Positions 25,184 through 37,118 of a stretch of DNA of 64,000 nucleotides are shown here, in pieces (the first letter of the stretch is position 1; each line of letters starts with the position of its first letter). The position numbers and the translations under genes are program-made. Source of the stretch: Annona cherimola (lineage: Eukaryota; Streptophyta; Magnoliopsida; Magnoliales; Annonaceae); NCBI GenBank assembly GCA_030490835.1, contig CM059971.1, forward strand, positions 25,847,817 through 25,911,816, in the 5' to 3' direction. The notes under the pieces were generated by a model. The model was not told where the DNA came from. It worked only from the letters and a program-made list of their open reading frames with translations, and searched no databases.

Positions 25184-27040
25184 TTATCTCTTTGGTACCC
25201 ATTTTATGAGTCTATTTGGGTTAGTAAACTGATTTAATCTTTGTTGTTCTATCTTTGAAAGTCCAAATCTTGTGTTTCTTGGAACCCAAACTAATTTTGC
25301 ACCTTGGTCATATAGTTTCTTAAATTTACATTTATGGACTTTATGATTCATTTTATTGCAAAAATTGCAAGCCATTGATAATCTAGGAGTAGGCCTCCAA
25401 GTATGTATTGATTCAACAATTGGCCTTCTAGTCCACGTAGTATGTTTCCCTTTGGGCTTGTAGATAGGTGCAGTTTTGGTTTGATTTTTTCCAAGTATTG
25501 GCACATTCAATTTGCCACTTTCTCTTTGCTCAAATGTGGAGTATCCAAGACCTCTTTTATTATTTTGAGATGTCATATTCAGAAACATTTTCATATTTTC
25601 TCCTGGATTAGAGAATTTAGCTAATGATTCATTCTCCTTTTTCGATTTTTCCATTTCTTTCAAAAACAAATCATTTTCTTCTTTCAATTTTGTTGCTTTT
25701 TCTGCTAGTTTTCCATTTACAATAATAATGGAGTTACATTGTTGTCTCTTTAATGATAACTTATTTCCTAGTTTTTTTATTTCCTCATATAATGAATCAT
25801 ATGCATGTTGTGATTCTTCTAATTTAGCACATTTGAGACATTCTTGAAAAGAAGAATACGTAGATTGAGAATGACAAAGTTTGAAAGTTACCTCTTCATT
25901 ACTTGTACACTTTGTTGAAGTAGTTTGTTCTTCCAAAACTTCCGTTGTGTTCAAACACAACAGATTTTCTTCTTGCTCAATCCGCGCCATACAGCATATT
26001 CTTGCACAATTTGCTGCTTCAAAATCGTCGGTTGAGGAACTACTTGTTGATGAAGTTTCTTCATTCACGTACATTCCTCTTCCCTTAGGCCTTTGAAATT
26101 TTCGGCTTTCATATCTTTCCTTCCTTTCTTGTTGATCCTTTGATCTCTCTTCCAGTGTAGGACATTGAGCTTGCATATGTCCCGTACCGCCGCATTTATA
26201 GCACTTTGTGGCCTCTTTTTTCTTTTATTTTTGCTGTCTTTCTTTGAAATCTTTAAAGTTCTTTTCTCTCCTTACGAACTTTCGAAATTTCCGTGTTAAC
26301 AATGCAATGTCTTCATCATCGTTATGGGATGAGGAGGTGGACTCATCCGAGTTATGTGTGACTTTAAGTGCAATTGCTTTCTTTCCTTTGTAATGATCTT
26401 CATTTCTTTTCTTGATTAGCTCATGTGACATTAATGAGCTAATAAGATCTTCTAGTTTCAATATGTTTAGGTCCTTGGCTTCTTCTATTGCAGTAATCTT
26501 TGGAGTCCAAGATTCCGGTAGAGCTCTTAGAATCTTCATGACCTGTTCAGATTCGAAGATAGCTTTTCCAAGACCTTTCAAAGCATTAGTAATTTTAGAG
26601 AATCTAGCAAACATTTCAGAAATATTTTCTGTTTCTAGCATTCTAAAGTTTTCCAATTCTCCAATCAAAATATTTCTCCTTGTCCCTTGGACTTGAGAAG
26701 TTCTTTCATAAATAGATGTTAGTGTATCTCATATCTCTTTTGCAGTTAAACAAGAGGATACTCTATCATATTCGGAAGCGGTAAGAGCACAAAATAAAGA
26801 ATTTATAGCCTTGGTGTTGCTCTTAACAGTTTTCACTTCCTCATCGGTCCATTTGGAAGCTCTTTCATCAATAGGCAAGGTTATACCGTCTTGGATTGCA
26901 ATCCAAGAATCCATATCTATAGCCATGATGAGTTGCTTCATACGAAGCTTCCAATAGCCGAAATTCCATCAAACAATGGTGGCCTAGTAAAAGATTGGCC
27001 TTCGGCAAATGCGGGAACGGAAGTCGATTGGGATGCCATA
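25184..27040 (-). pseudogene. Element C gag, broken
   Basis: The start codon at 27040 corresponds to the MASQ start in A and B. A small deletion near 26965, just after 'PLFDG', shifts the frame. A Trp codon has become TGA at the end of the 26729-26941 segment ('AKEI' stop). Another stop lies near 26222, just before the zinc knuckle. The segments 26225-26668 and 25184-26176 keep '[19 protein letters not shown]' and a second CCHC box ('CNFCNKMNHKVHKC'). Gag would form the virus-like particle and bind RNA; this copy cannot. Confidence 0.9.
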
Positions 27041-27073
27041 TTAAAAGATCTCTTTGGTATAACTCAAAGACCT

Positions 27074-27085
27074 ACTCTGATACCA
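27074..27085 (-). other. Element C primer-binding site
   Basis: Minus strand TGGTATCAGAGT directly follows the 5' LTR with a 2-base gap. It is complementary to the 3' end of plant initiator tRNA-Met except for the last base (C in A and B). Confidence 0.85.
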
Positions 27086-27087
27086 CT

Positions 27088-29006
27088 TGTTGGTCACGAA
27101 TTAATGGCAATTACCCAAGAGGGAAGGGGTGAATTGGGTATTTAAAAATTTACAACTTAAACAGAAACTTTACCCCGGATTATATAGTCCCCTTTAAGAA
27201 GAAACAAAATGAGAGCAATAATGTAAAGAGCAGAAACAGAAATGAACACACAAGATTTTATAGTGGTACGGGCAACCTCCCTACTCCACTCTTCCAAGCT
27301 CACACCCCTTGTGACTTGGGTTCCACTATGTATTCCGCGAATACAACTAGAGTCTCCACTCTCTTCTAGATTCTAGCTCTATAGGGCATATACAACCAGA
27401 GCCTCTGCTCTCTTCTAGATTCTAGCTCTAGGGGGCATATACAACCAGAGTCTCTGCTCTCTTCTAGATTCTAGCTCTAGGGGGCATCAACAATACACAG
27501 CACAAGTAGGTGACGAGTTCCACTCCAATCACACCCTACTTTGCTTACACTTGATCTTAGTTACCCAAACTAAATCAAGTTCAATACAACAATAAGAATA
27601 AAAGAAAGTTTCTACACGTTACTGTTGTGTAGAGGCAGTTTTGACGCAGATAAGAACTTTTAGTGTAAGCGTAGAGATTCAGCAAGCAGCTCTTGGCAGT
27701 TTGAAGCAAGGTTCTTCTTCTTAAAATTGGCTTGATCACTTGAAGCTCTTAAAGATTGGAGTTATGCTCACTTAATGAATTCTCAGTTACCCTCCTCGTT
27801 CATATTGAATGTCTTTTATAATTGTGGAGGGAATCCGAATATTTGGAAGTAGGTGGCGCGCATTTAATGCGCCAACGTTCAAAAATTTTCCGACCGTTGC
27901 GACCCAAGTCGCAAGTGGAGTCGACTTTGGGTGCGACTTCACCCAAGTCGCAGATGGAGTCGACTTCGGGTGCGACTTCGCCTGTTCGCAACAACTTCAA
28001 GTTCCAGTTTGGGTCGACTTGGTCCTCGATTTGACCCAAGTCGCAGGTGGAGTCGACTTCGGGTGCGACTTCACCTCGGCATCTTGCTTGATGAACTTGA
28101 AATCCTTGGAATGCCTTGCTTGCTTGAATCTCTTCATATTTGGTTATTCTTCCTTTGATTATACTTAAGATTCTTTATTTCTTCTATCTTAAAGCACATT
28201 TTACTCCATGTCTTGAGTCTTGTGTCTTTGAGTATTGGAATGCATAAGAGAGGTCTAAATGCATGATCTCGATTCTCCATGAGAAATATGCAGCTTTGCT
28301 TTGGTCTTCACTTGATCCTCATTTGATCTTTATTTTCTTTTGAATCTCTTGAATCTATCATTGAGTTATCTTGATCTGCATGTTTCCGTATTGAAGTCGA
28401 AGTCGGAGTCGACTTGATTTGCGACTTCACCCAAGTCGCATGCGGAGTGGACTTGGGATGCGACTTCGGCAGCCCTTGTTCTCGATTTCAACTCTGGACA
28501 GAAATGACGCCTCCAAGTCGCGACTGGAGTCGACTTGGTCTGCGACTTCACCTCAAGTCGCAAGCGGAGTCGACTTGGGATGCGACTTCGGCAGTTCTCG
28601 TTCTCGATTTCAACTTTGGAAGAAAATGACATTTCGAAGTCGATGCTGGAGTCGACTTGGTCTACGACTTCACCCAAGTCGCAAGCGGAGTCAACTTGGT
28701 CTGCAACTTCACCCAAGTCGCAAGCGGAGTCGACTTGGGATGCGACTTCGGCACCTCTCATTCTCGATTTCAACTCTGGAAGGGAATGACGTCTTGAAGT
28801 CGCTTCTTGAGTCGACTTGGGGATCGACTTGGCCTAAGTCGAAGCCTAAGTCGAATTGGAAATCGACTTGACTTGTCATGCTTTATAATCTTCAAATTTA
28901 TAACCTTAAGTCATTTTCACAAACATGTTAGTAACCAAAACTTACTCAAATTGATTTGTTAATCATCAAAACATAGACTTGGCTTATTTTCCACATGTTT
29001 CCAACA
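27088..29006 (-). repeat. Element C 5' LTR (1919 bp)
   Basis: Same ends as the 3' LTR. It has three 'tctagattctagctct' units (about 27350-27490) against two, and an additional U3 unit near 28660-28720. The TATA position is changed to TATAAAAGA on the minus strand (near 27811-27820). Scattered substitutions between the two LTRs show this insertion is older than A and B. Confidence 0.9.
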
Positions 29007-29646
29007 ATTGGAACTTCAGCACAATACAAACTTGATCCTTTAGCATAAGTGCACTTGTTTCTTCATTTTTAACTACAAAAGACTTCATTTGTGCATGTAG
29101 TCCTTCGAACTTCTTTGATTATTGAGTTTGGTCATGTCTATTTGAAAACTTTTAGATGGGCTTGTGTCTTAGACCTTGAATCATGTTGGAATAATGTTGC
29201 TTGAGCCACTCTTGTCACTCTTAGTCTTGAAACCTCTTGATTTAACCTTCTTAATACTTAAGTTGATTATTGGAGTTGACTTGATTTGCAATTTCACTCA
29301 AATCACGTGTCTAAGTCGACTTCATTTGCAACTTCACCTAAGTTGCATATCAAAGTCGACTTCGGTTGCAACTTCACTTACTCGCCCGCCTACATTGTCA
29401 GCACTGTCGAAAAATAGCCCTTAAAGTCAATGCCGGAGTCGACTTGGGTATCGACTTGACTTAAGACTTGACTTAAGTCGACCTTTGAGTCAACTTCGCG
29501 AGCGACTTGACTTACCAAGATATGAATTTTAAAATCTCTAAGCCTTAAATCATCTTAACACACATATTAGTATCTTATAACCTCTCAAATTGAGTTATTA
29601 ATCATCAAAACACGGATCGTGCTTGATTTGTTATTCATTTACAACA
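29007..29646 (-). mobile_element. LTR of relic D, part 3 of 3
   Basis: Continues the LTR interrupted by C: ATTGG, then 'aacttcagcac', decayed GTCGAC repeats at 29270-29510, and an LTR end 'catttacaaca' at 29646. It is highly decayed relative to A, B and C. I found no clear target duplication for relic D. Confidence 0.65.
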
Positions 29647-29816
29647 AAACTATTAATTCCTCAACTTTAGCATAAGATTTGGAGCCACATTTTTGTTTAA
29701 ATATGTTAGTTTTTTAAGCTTTTGAATTTTTTGAACTTCTTTCCTAAAATAATTTGAATTTAAATATGCAAATATAAAAATCATTTAATTTATACAAATA
29801 TCATAAAATTTTCTTT

Positions 29817-31830
29817 GTACCTTTAATTTGTCATTGGCATAAAATTCTACCAAATAACTCCAATCTTCAGGACTTATATCATCTGGATTATTATTAAGAC
29901 TCTCTTCACCAATTTCAAATTTCTTAGAATGCTGTGACAGCCGCCCACTTCACTCTCTGTAGAAGCACCTCATCGTAGTACAAATTCTTCAAAATGATCT
30001 AATCATCATCATTTGATGCTACAAACTTTTTTTGAAAAATTAAAATAAAATAATTAAAGATGATTAAGGGTAAAAAGTAGATTCTACAATAAAAACTTTA
30101 TTGACAACTTCATATGTAATGAAATGACTATTCACCTACACTCGAGCTAACATTTTTTCACCACATTAACTATGTACCTCTGTCCATGTCTCCATATCTA
30201 AAGATGATGTTTAGTTCAATTAATTTAATATACAAAGAAAATTAAAAAAATCATATAATCACACCTGAACCTTCACTTACTGCGGACTTTAATAAGCTCT
30301 CACGAACATTTGTTGCTTTTTTCATAGTGGTGCTCTTATATTTTGGAGGCATTCTTTAGAAATTATAATTATTGGTACTTAGAAATCATAAATATAAGTT
30401 AACTAAAATTTTAAATCATAGTGGTCACAAAAAATCATGACAAGGTGAAAAATATTGACAATATAAAATATCACTAATCAAACATACCTTCAAACTTTTT
30501 AAACAAAACAAAAAAAATATAAATTAGAGCAAAATAATAAATAGAAATAATATAGCAAAGAAAATAGAAAATACTCAAGAATCAGAACCATCAAAATCGT
30601 AACCAGAGAGTATAGCAACTTCATCTAAATTATTTTTTAGTATTTTTCAAGATCAATATGATCATCTATATTATCAATCATAATTGGTTTCTCATTTCTA
30701 TTTTGTTCTATAACTGTAACATCCTTCCTAGCTAACATCATGTCAGATTGATCAAATATATTGAAAAGTCGACATAAAAATTATCGCTTAATTCTACTTG
30801 TTGAAATGCATCATCATCATCATCATCATCATCAGTGATTTGATTATCTTCCAAAAGAATGTTATTTTTGAGAGGAAAATGATATAAATCTCATGGTTGC
30901 TCTTAAAAATTCTACATGAAATACTTGGGCCGCTTGAGATGCTAAAATAAAAGGTTCATTTGTTTTTAAAATTTTTTAGCATTAACATTTATGTATCTAA
31001 AATTATCAACTTTATAACCCCTACCATGAGGATAAACATCCCACCATAGACATTTAAACAAATAAACATGTCTCCTTCTAACATAATGTATTTGGCAAAT
31101 GTCTATTGAGATACCATAATACTATTCGTTAGGGTCTTTATCATCTCCTTTTATGAAGACCCCCTAATTTTGAGTTTTTAATGTACTTCCTCTATCTACC
31201 ACTCACTCAAAATGTTTGACATCATTTCATCACTCTTAATGGCTCATTTGCCAAGCCAAGAAGGAAGTCACTTGCTTGTCCTTCTAAATGTAAATGGAAA
31301 ACCTACATAAAAAATGATTATAATGTAAGTGAAAATCAGTTAATTTATAAAAATAATCTTTTAATCATTATATATTACTTACACATTGATAAAATCAAGT
31401 TGAGAATTCAGCTTCGTGAAATTCAATGATATTTTTTACATTAATTTTCTTCAACTCTCTTTTGTGTTCTCTGTAAAAATATATATAATTGGCACATTAG
31501 AAATATAATAAACATAAAAAAACTCAATTAAAGTATTTAAACTTACTCAATAAAGGTTAATACCTCATTATAATTGTTTGAAATATCTGCAAGCCTCATT
31601 GAACTCTTCTTTATTGAGCACATATGATTTACCCTCTTTTTCTAGTCTCCCTTCTTCAATAAAAATAGATAATTCACTTCTAACATGAGATTTTTGTTAG
31701 CATTTCTTGGTACTCGATTGAATCTAGTCTAAATACCATGGAGATATCTTGAGCAAAAAGTCAAACACTCATCTGCAAGATAACCCTCAGCTATGGATCC
31801 CTCAGGATGAACTTTAATTTTAAAAATAAA
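29817..31830 (-). pseudogene. CACTA (En/Spm) transposase relic
   Basis: Three parts of a plant CACTA transposase are readable on the minus strand. At 31738-31815 'KVHPEGSIAEGYLADE' plus 'CLTFCSRYLHG' matches the DUF4218 region after the TNP2 core. At about 30975-31130 'YYGISIDICQIHYV', 'LFKCLWWDVY' and 'GRGYKVDNF' match DUF4216. At 29817-29935 'DDISPEDWSYLVEFY' resembles the PF03004 domain of the second En/Spm-type gene, preceded at 30349 by a possible start 'MPPKYKSTTMKKATN'. A CAT repeat at 30804-30832 encodes an Asp run. Stops interrupt everything. No CACTA termini were found, so the limits are those of recognisable coding sequence. Confidence 0.75.
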
Positions 31831-32199
31831 TTAGAATAATTTTTATTATATTATTAATTAAAAAATTTTGAGTCACAAATCACAATTCATATCATTAAAA
31901 AAGCATAATTGAAATCATCAAACAAGCATAGAAACCACACTCATTTCTCATGATTGAAAGGGGAACAATGCATATGGCATTAAGAAAAAAATTCTGCCCA
32001 ATTTATGTTCTAAACATTGTGCTTTTTGTTGAGTTTACCTATTCTACTTTGCTATATTCAACCTCAAGCGATGAAAGGATTTACTAAAATCCCAAGCCTA
32101 AGGTGAAAGAGTGGCTAAGATGCATTTATTTTAATACTTTTGATTAAAAAATACTGAAACTAAAAATTCTTCGGCAATGTTTATTTTGTAACTTATTAT
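31831..32199. other. AT-rich spacer
   Basis: No gene was recognised. It may hold decayed upstream parts of the CACTA relic. Confidence 0.4.
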
Positions 32200-32491
32200 G
32201 GGTGCGTTTGGTTGGAGGTAAAACTTTTTTATGAAAACTTTTCAGAGTAGAAGTTATCAAGTTGATAGAAAATGATGTGATATGATATGAGTAATAATGA
32301 GGTGTAAAGAGAATAAAGTTAAAATAGATAGGGTAGTTGTATGGGTATTTGTGTAAAAATGATTGAAAAGTAGGGTTGTTTATATAGAAAAATGTGAAAA
32401 AATAATTAAAAAATAAAGTAGTTATGGGGAGTGAAAAATTTTTGATTGAAAAGTTTTCATTGACATGTTTTGTGTGTAACCAAACACACCC
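32200..32491. mobile_element. Tourist-like MITE, 292 bp
   Basis: Terminal inverted repeats GGGTGCGTTTGGTT and AACCAAACACACCC; flanking 3-mers are TAT on both sides (32197-32199 and 32492-32494). The interior has no ORF and is shared with 47456-47746. The ends and 3-bp duplication point to the PIF/Harbinger superfamily. Confidence 0.85.
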
Positions 32492-32494
32492 TAT

Positions 32495-33159
32495 ATGTAT
32501 AAGAATTATAAGTGGTTTTCCTCTTGGAAGATATCCTTCACAGTTCTTAATCCTTTTATGGTTGGTATTAAATTACTAGCCCCATTTTGGAAGAAAAGGG
32601 CTACAGACGATAGGAGGAGTGAGGGAAGGAGGAACTACCTCAATATGCAAGATTTTATATGCGATTCGGAGGCCGATGAGGCTCTGGCGATAGCCTCCTC
32701 TATGTCGACATTCACGGTTTCAGCTTCCCCCCTGCTCTTCCCGCTCTGGTTTGCCTCTGCTATGTAGTGGATTGATGGGTTCATGCAGTCTGGTTTTTCA
32801 CCTTTGCTGTGTGTAGGTTCTGTGGTGTGTTGCCAGCTCTGACATTGCTGGTCTGTGATGTGTTGCGGCTAAAGGGAAGGAAGAAGATTTCATTTGAGGA
32901 TGGAAGAAGAGGAGTGATGGGGGCTGCCGGCATCAAAGCAATCAGCCGAATCTGGAGGAAGGATAGGCTACCTATGGACGAAAGCCGAAAAGCAACAATG
33001 GCATGGGTTTTTCAATCGACATTCGGTAATAAATAACTCTAGGTGGTGGATTTGCAAGGAAAATGGGAAATGGCGGAAAGCAGGGTGCTTTGGCGGCAAC
33101 TTTAGGAGAGAAATGTCAAAAAGCGGGAGCTGAGGGTTCTTTTGTATGCTTCAAAACCG
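32495..33159. other. Low-copy sequence upstream of the gene-like region
   Basis: Better base balance than the surrounding repeats. Plus-strand open frames of 75-90 codons exist at 32495-32767 and 32809-33036 but match no family I know. I would not call them genes. Confidence 0.3.
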
Positions 33160-33275
33160 GTTTGACCGGGAGGCCCAACCCATAGGAAGCGCTTCCAGTG
33201 CTTTTCCCAATGGAAGTGCCATATCTGCCGTCCATTTTGCGTTGACGGCTGAGATCGAATGGGGCATTTTTGGTA
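33160..33275 (-). repeat. Single arm related to the 61948-62306 hairpin element
   Basis: On the minus strand it reads 'taccaaaaatgcccc', then 'ggaagcgcttcctatgggttggg', then 'ccggtcaaaccgg'. The left arm of the hairpin element has 'taccaaaatgcccag', 'gggaagtgcttcctatgggttggg' and 'gaccggtc' in the same order. Only one arm is present. Confidence 0.5.
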
Positions 33276-33366
33276 AGTGAAAATTTGATACAGGCATCGA
33301 TCGAGACTCGGCACTCGCGACTCGCGTCTCCTCTCCCTTTTCTCGTTTGGCAGTAGCGTCCGTCTC

Positions 33367-33379
33367 CTCTAGGGTTTCC
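33367..33379 (+). promoter_or_regulatory. Telo-box-like element (TCTAGGGTTTCC)
   Basis: 'ctctagggtttcc' lies in a CT-rich stretch (33320-33430). AGGGTTT boxes in pyrimidine-rich leaders are common just upstream of plant genes, which supports a transcription start on the plus strand near here. Confidence 0.4.
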
Positions 33380-33681
33380 ATCGGTGCCCGTCTCCTTATC
33401 CTCCCTCCTCCCTCCTCCCTCCTCTTTTGCCTCCGCAAACACGCGAAGGCGTGTGAGCTGGGAGAGGCAGGCTTAGAAGGAGCGGGAGCATGCCTCTTCC
33501 TCACCGTCCTCTCCACACCCTTCTCTCCGGCAACCGCTTTCTCATGAGCTCCAAAAACCTGCTGTAATGCTTCCCCACCACGCCTCCCTTCCTCTTTCCC
33601 TGCGTCCTCCTTATCCGTACCTACCTTCACTTCCTTCCCACCACTCGCCGAAGACATTTCTCCAAATTCTAGTTTTGCGCC

Positions 33682-34032
33682 ATGAAAAAATCGCGGTTTA
33701 ACTCCGTAGGACCTCCAGTGCTTTCACAAACGGGTTCATTCCTCGTTGACTATTCTAATATGTTCTATGCTTCGTTTGCCTTGTATCCAGACAAGCATAT
33801 ACCCGCCCCTCTGACAAGCTTGTGGCTTTCTTTCGCAGTTCATTCATCGAGTGTGGAAGCTCTGGCGATGTTTGGAGAGTGGCTAGCAGCGTTGAAAATG
33901 AAACTGGAGAAAGAAGGCATTGCGTGCGGCTCGTGCGTGCCAGAGCAGTACACCAGACTGTTATGCCCAGTCGTAATCTTCTTGCGCACTTCTTTTTCTG
34001 TTCTGTTATGCTTTTTTTTCCATGTTTTATGA
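33682..34032 (+). CDS. Unrecognised protein, possible first coding exon of a host gene
   Basis: A 116-codon frame opening with 'MKKSRFNSVGPPVLSQTG' follows a CT-rich leader with a telo-box. The first 90 or so residues look like ordinary protein ('VDYSNMFYASFALYPDKH', 'VEALAMFGEWLAALKMKLE', 'CVPEQYTRLLCP'). The last part is F/L-rich and reads like intron, so an exon could end near 33970. I do not recognise the family. A short upstream ORF of 25 codons (33490-33567) would precede it. A minus-strand frame (33151-33657) overlaps the leader and is probably a shadow. It could be a truncated gene or pseudogene; element A is inserted 1.3 kb downstream. Confidence 0.4.
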   Translation: MKKSRFNSVGPPVLSQTGSFLVDYSNMFYASFALYPDKHIPAPLTSLWLSFAVHSSSVEALAMFGEWLAALKMKLEKEGIACGSCVPEQYTRLLCPVVIFLRTSFSVLLCFFFHVL

Positions 34033-34440
34033 TGTGAGCCTTTCCACTGCAGACGCTGGTCAGCTGATTCTTTCATTTTCTATTTTCTCCCACCATTTTG
34101 AAATTGGCAGCAACTTAATTATGTCATTTTACCGGCTTTTTGCATGTTTGATTGTCTGTAGCACTATCACTTTCAGTTGTTTTCCATTTTTTGTACATGG
34201 GCTTTCCATCACAGATGCAGGCAGGCTATTCCTTTCATGTTTGTTGCCATTTTTGAAATGGAAAGTAGCTATGCCATATTACCACCTACTTGGCATTTTT
34301 TTTTCTCCTCTCCCTTTATGATATTTCCTAGCTGCTTTAAATGTTTTGTGATGTGGGTTTTCCCCAATAGGTTTCTTCATCATTGTCTGTGACCATTTTT
34401 GAAATTGACTGGAGCTTAGTTTTGCATATATGGTATTCAT
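34013..34440 (+). repeat. Three diverged tandem copies of an approximately 160-bp unit
   Basis: Blocks starting at about 34013, 34178 and 34336 share 'ttt-catg-tttt', 'gtg-g-cttttcc', 'ccatttttgaaatt' and 'atatta-c'. They sit in presumed intron sequence and do not keep a reading frame. Confidence 0.5.
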
Positions 34441-35300
34441 GGACTTGTATCTAGAACATCCAATCCTTGGCAGATGTTGCAAGTGGCTTTTGTATATTTA
34501 GTGTCAGATCGACAATGAATTTTGTTGGCTCCATTGTCTCCATTCAAATTCTAAATCGATGGTTAAAAATGATGATGGCCTGTTCTCCTCTGACTGAAAC
34601 ACTTTTGTTCTTTCACTTCAATCGCATGCATGCCCCTTGTGGCTGCTGAAATTGTGCTTTTAGCAATGCTCTTCTTCATGTCCTGTGTTCCCATTGATGT
34701 TGCATACCGCAGCCATATCTTTAATGGACTCTCTTGTATTTTTTTTTAATTTTTTTTTTATTTTTCAGTGCAATGGAGGTGATTCGATGGAGCGGAGTTT
34801 ATCTCTTTTTATTCGAGAAGATGGGTAATTGTGTTATTTTTCCTATTGAGACTAAAACTGCTCTGCACCCCTCTAAAATTGGCAGTGTGGTGATGGCTGG
34901 GTTTCAGATGTGTCCTAATTGAGATCCACTTACTAGTTGATCTGCATCAAAAAAAATTTCAGGCTGTTTTATAATTCATATATAAAATAAAATCTGGAGT
35001 TAATGCAATTGCATCCGAATGATGTAAGGTCCTGTTTAATTCTACATGTTCTAGCTTGGCATGTCTGTCTATGTGGACTGGCTTGCTATTTTGTAGTGTT
35101 TATTTCATGTTCAAAGAAGTGATTTTATAGAAAAATAGAACTGTTGCTGATGTTTATTGTATTTTTGCCGTCATGTTGGTATTTACTAACTTGAAAGTTC
35201 ATGTGTGTTGCAGGGATTTAGCCATGTGGAATTGCTTTAGAGCTAAATGTGGATGGAGAGGTTATTTACAGGTATTGGTTTTTAAATATAGGACTAACAT
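34441..35300 (+). other. Gene-like region with splice-type signals, unrecognised
   Basis: A T-rich tract ending in CAG at 34768 is followed by an open 56-nt stretch and a GTAATT donor-like site at 34825. Another TTGCAG at 35208-35213 precedes an open 58-nt stretch ending before GTATTG at 35272. The two stretches do not join in one open frame, so this may be a non-coding transcript or a decayed gene. Element A is inserted about 30 bp after the second stretch. Confidence 0.3.
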
Positions 35301-35305
35301 GTTTT

Positions 35306-37104
35306 TGTTGGTCCCGAGTTGATGGCTAAACCCAAGAGGGGAGGGGTGAATTGGGTTCTTTAAAATTTCTTTGATAATCTCAAAGATCTTAACCCCTTGA
35401 AAAAGTTAATCCCCTTTTTAAGCGAATGGAGAGCAAATAAGATAAATCAGTGAAAACAAGTAGAACACAAGATTTATAGTGATTCGGGCAAACCTTCCCT
35501 ACTCCACTCTTCCAAGCTCACACTCCGTTGTGACTTGGGTTCCACTATGTATTCCAAGAATACACTTAGAGTCACCGCTCTCTTCTAGATTCAAAGCTCT
35601 AGGGGGCATACACAACTAGAGCCACTTGCTCTCTTCTAGATTCAAAGCTCTAGGGGGCATATACAACTAGAGCCACTTGCTCTCTTCTAGATTCAAAGCT
35701 CTATGGGGCATACACAACTAGAGCCACTTGCTCTCTTCTAGATTCAAAGCTCTAGGGGGCATATACAATCACTTGCACAAGTAGGTGATGAGTCTCACTC
35801 CAATCACACCCTACTTTGCATATACTTGATCTTAGCTACCCAAGCTAAATCAAGTTTTATATAACCAAATAAAGAAATGAATAAGACCTACACTTTACAG
35901 ATTTGTGTAGGCAGTTTTGAGCTCGTGGAAGAAATCAAAAGTGGCTTGAATGATGATTGTTGAAGCAACTTGCAATTTGAAGCTCTTTCTTCCTTTAAAA
36001 CACTTAAGTATGGAGAAAAGGTATTTGAAAATCTTTCTTGCACTTCTTTTCTCTCTTTGATCTTTTGAGTAGTGTCACTTGTACTTCTTACGTTCATTTG
36101 AATGTCCTTTTATAGATTGAGGAAAATATGAACGTTGTAGAAGTAGTTGGCGTGCAATAAATGAACTCCAACGGTCAAAAATTTGACCGTTATACTCCAA
36201 GTCGAAGATGAAGTCGACTTGGCTTGCGACTTGGCTTCCAAGTCGTACATGGAGTCGACTTGGCCTGCGACTTGGGTTCTTCAGAAACTCAAGTCTGAGA
36301 CTTGGGTCGACTTGGCTTTCAGACTTCAACTCAAGTCGATCCTGAAGTCGACTTGGGTTGCGACTTGGCTTGGTCTATTGCAGAAACGCCTTGATCTTCT
36401 TGAAATGTCTTGAGTCTTGCAAACCATTTGAAAGCTTTGAGTTCTTGCAAAATATATGTATGTTCCTTGCTTTGCTTTGGACTCACTTGGTCTTCATGAC
36501 TTGGATTTTACTTCATTTGGAAGCTAGCTTGAAGATTCGCTTTGAGCTTGATAGACTTGATTTGAATGTAGAACATGATTCTTAACTTTGAAGTTGACTC
36601 ATTTGTTTTTCATCTTGATTCCTTGGACTTGAGTGATAAATCCTCTTAAATATCTTGAAAACTGCATCTTTGAAAGTTTGAACATCTCAAGTCGTGGATG
36701 GAGTCGACCTGGCCTGCGACTTCACCCAAGTCGCACCTGGAGTCGACTTCGTTTGCGACTTCGTCATGTTCGTTTCCACTTTTCAGCTCTGGATACTCTA
36801 AGTCGATGCTGGAGTCGACTTCGTCTGCGACTTGACTTCCCAAGTCGCAAGTGGAGTCGACTTGACCTGCGACTTCACCTGTTGCCTTTTGGGATTCATT
36901 CTCAAGTCGATATTTGAGTCGACTTTGGGATCGACTTCACCCAAGTCGAAGTCCAAGTCGACTTGGAGATCGACTTGACTTCTTTGCTTTCCTTAAACAT
37001 TTGTCAAACATGTTAGTACTCTTTATATACTCAAATAAGTTCTTGTTAATCATCAAAACTCAGGCTTTGGTCAATTTAAATTATTTTGAACATTGTTTCC
37101 AACA
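35306..37104 (-). repeat. Element A 3' LTR (1799 bp)
   Basis: Same length as the 5' LTR. Single-base differences from it are seen at the 'gattcggg' site, in one 'ctatggggca' repeat, at 'cctttaaaac', 'ggcttgcgac' and 'cttcagaaac'. On the minus strand it contains U3 with the GTCGAC array (36198-36980), a TATA box (36106-36114) and the four 51-bp units (35566-35769). Confidence 0.97.
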
Positions 37105-37118
37105 ATCTCCCCCTTTTT
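37105..37118 (-). other. Element A polypurine tract
   Basis: Minus strand AAAAAGGGGGAGAT abuts the 3' LTR; it primes second-strand DNA synthesis. Confidence 0.88.

Larger units (their letters stand above)
19994..29006 (-). mobile_element. Element C: full-length Ty1/copia (SIRE lineage), defective
   Basis: Both LTRs run from TGTTGG to CCAACA, and a perfect 5-bp duplication ATTGG (19989-19993, 29007-29011) flanks the 9013-bp element. The order on the minus strand is 5' LTR 27088-29006, primer site, gag, pol, polypurine tract, 3' LTR 19994-21824. Gag and pol contain many stops and frameshifts, so it cannot move by itself. Unlike A and B it has only about 290 bp between pol and the 3' LTR, with no extra gene. 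It sits inside the LTR of relic D. Confidence 0.93.

Noticed and set aside
30804..30832. Trinucleotide CAT repeat as a separate microsatellite locus
   Set aside because: It encodes an Asp run within the CACTA relic frame, so it is listed there.
33151..33657. 168-codon minus-strand frame opposite the host-gene leader
   Set aside because: Charged, repetitive composition from a CT-rich leader. Plant leader signals are on the plus strand, and its 3' part overlaps the hairpin-arm repeat.
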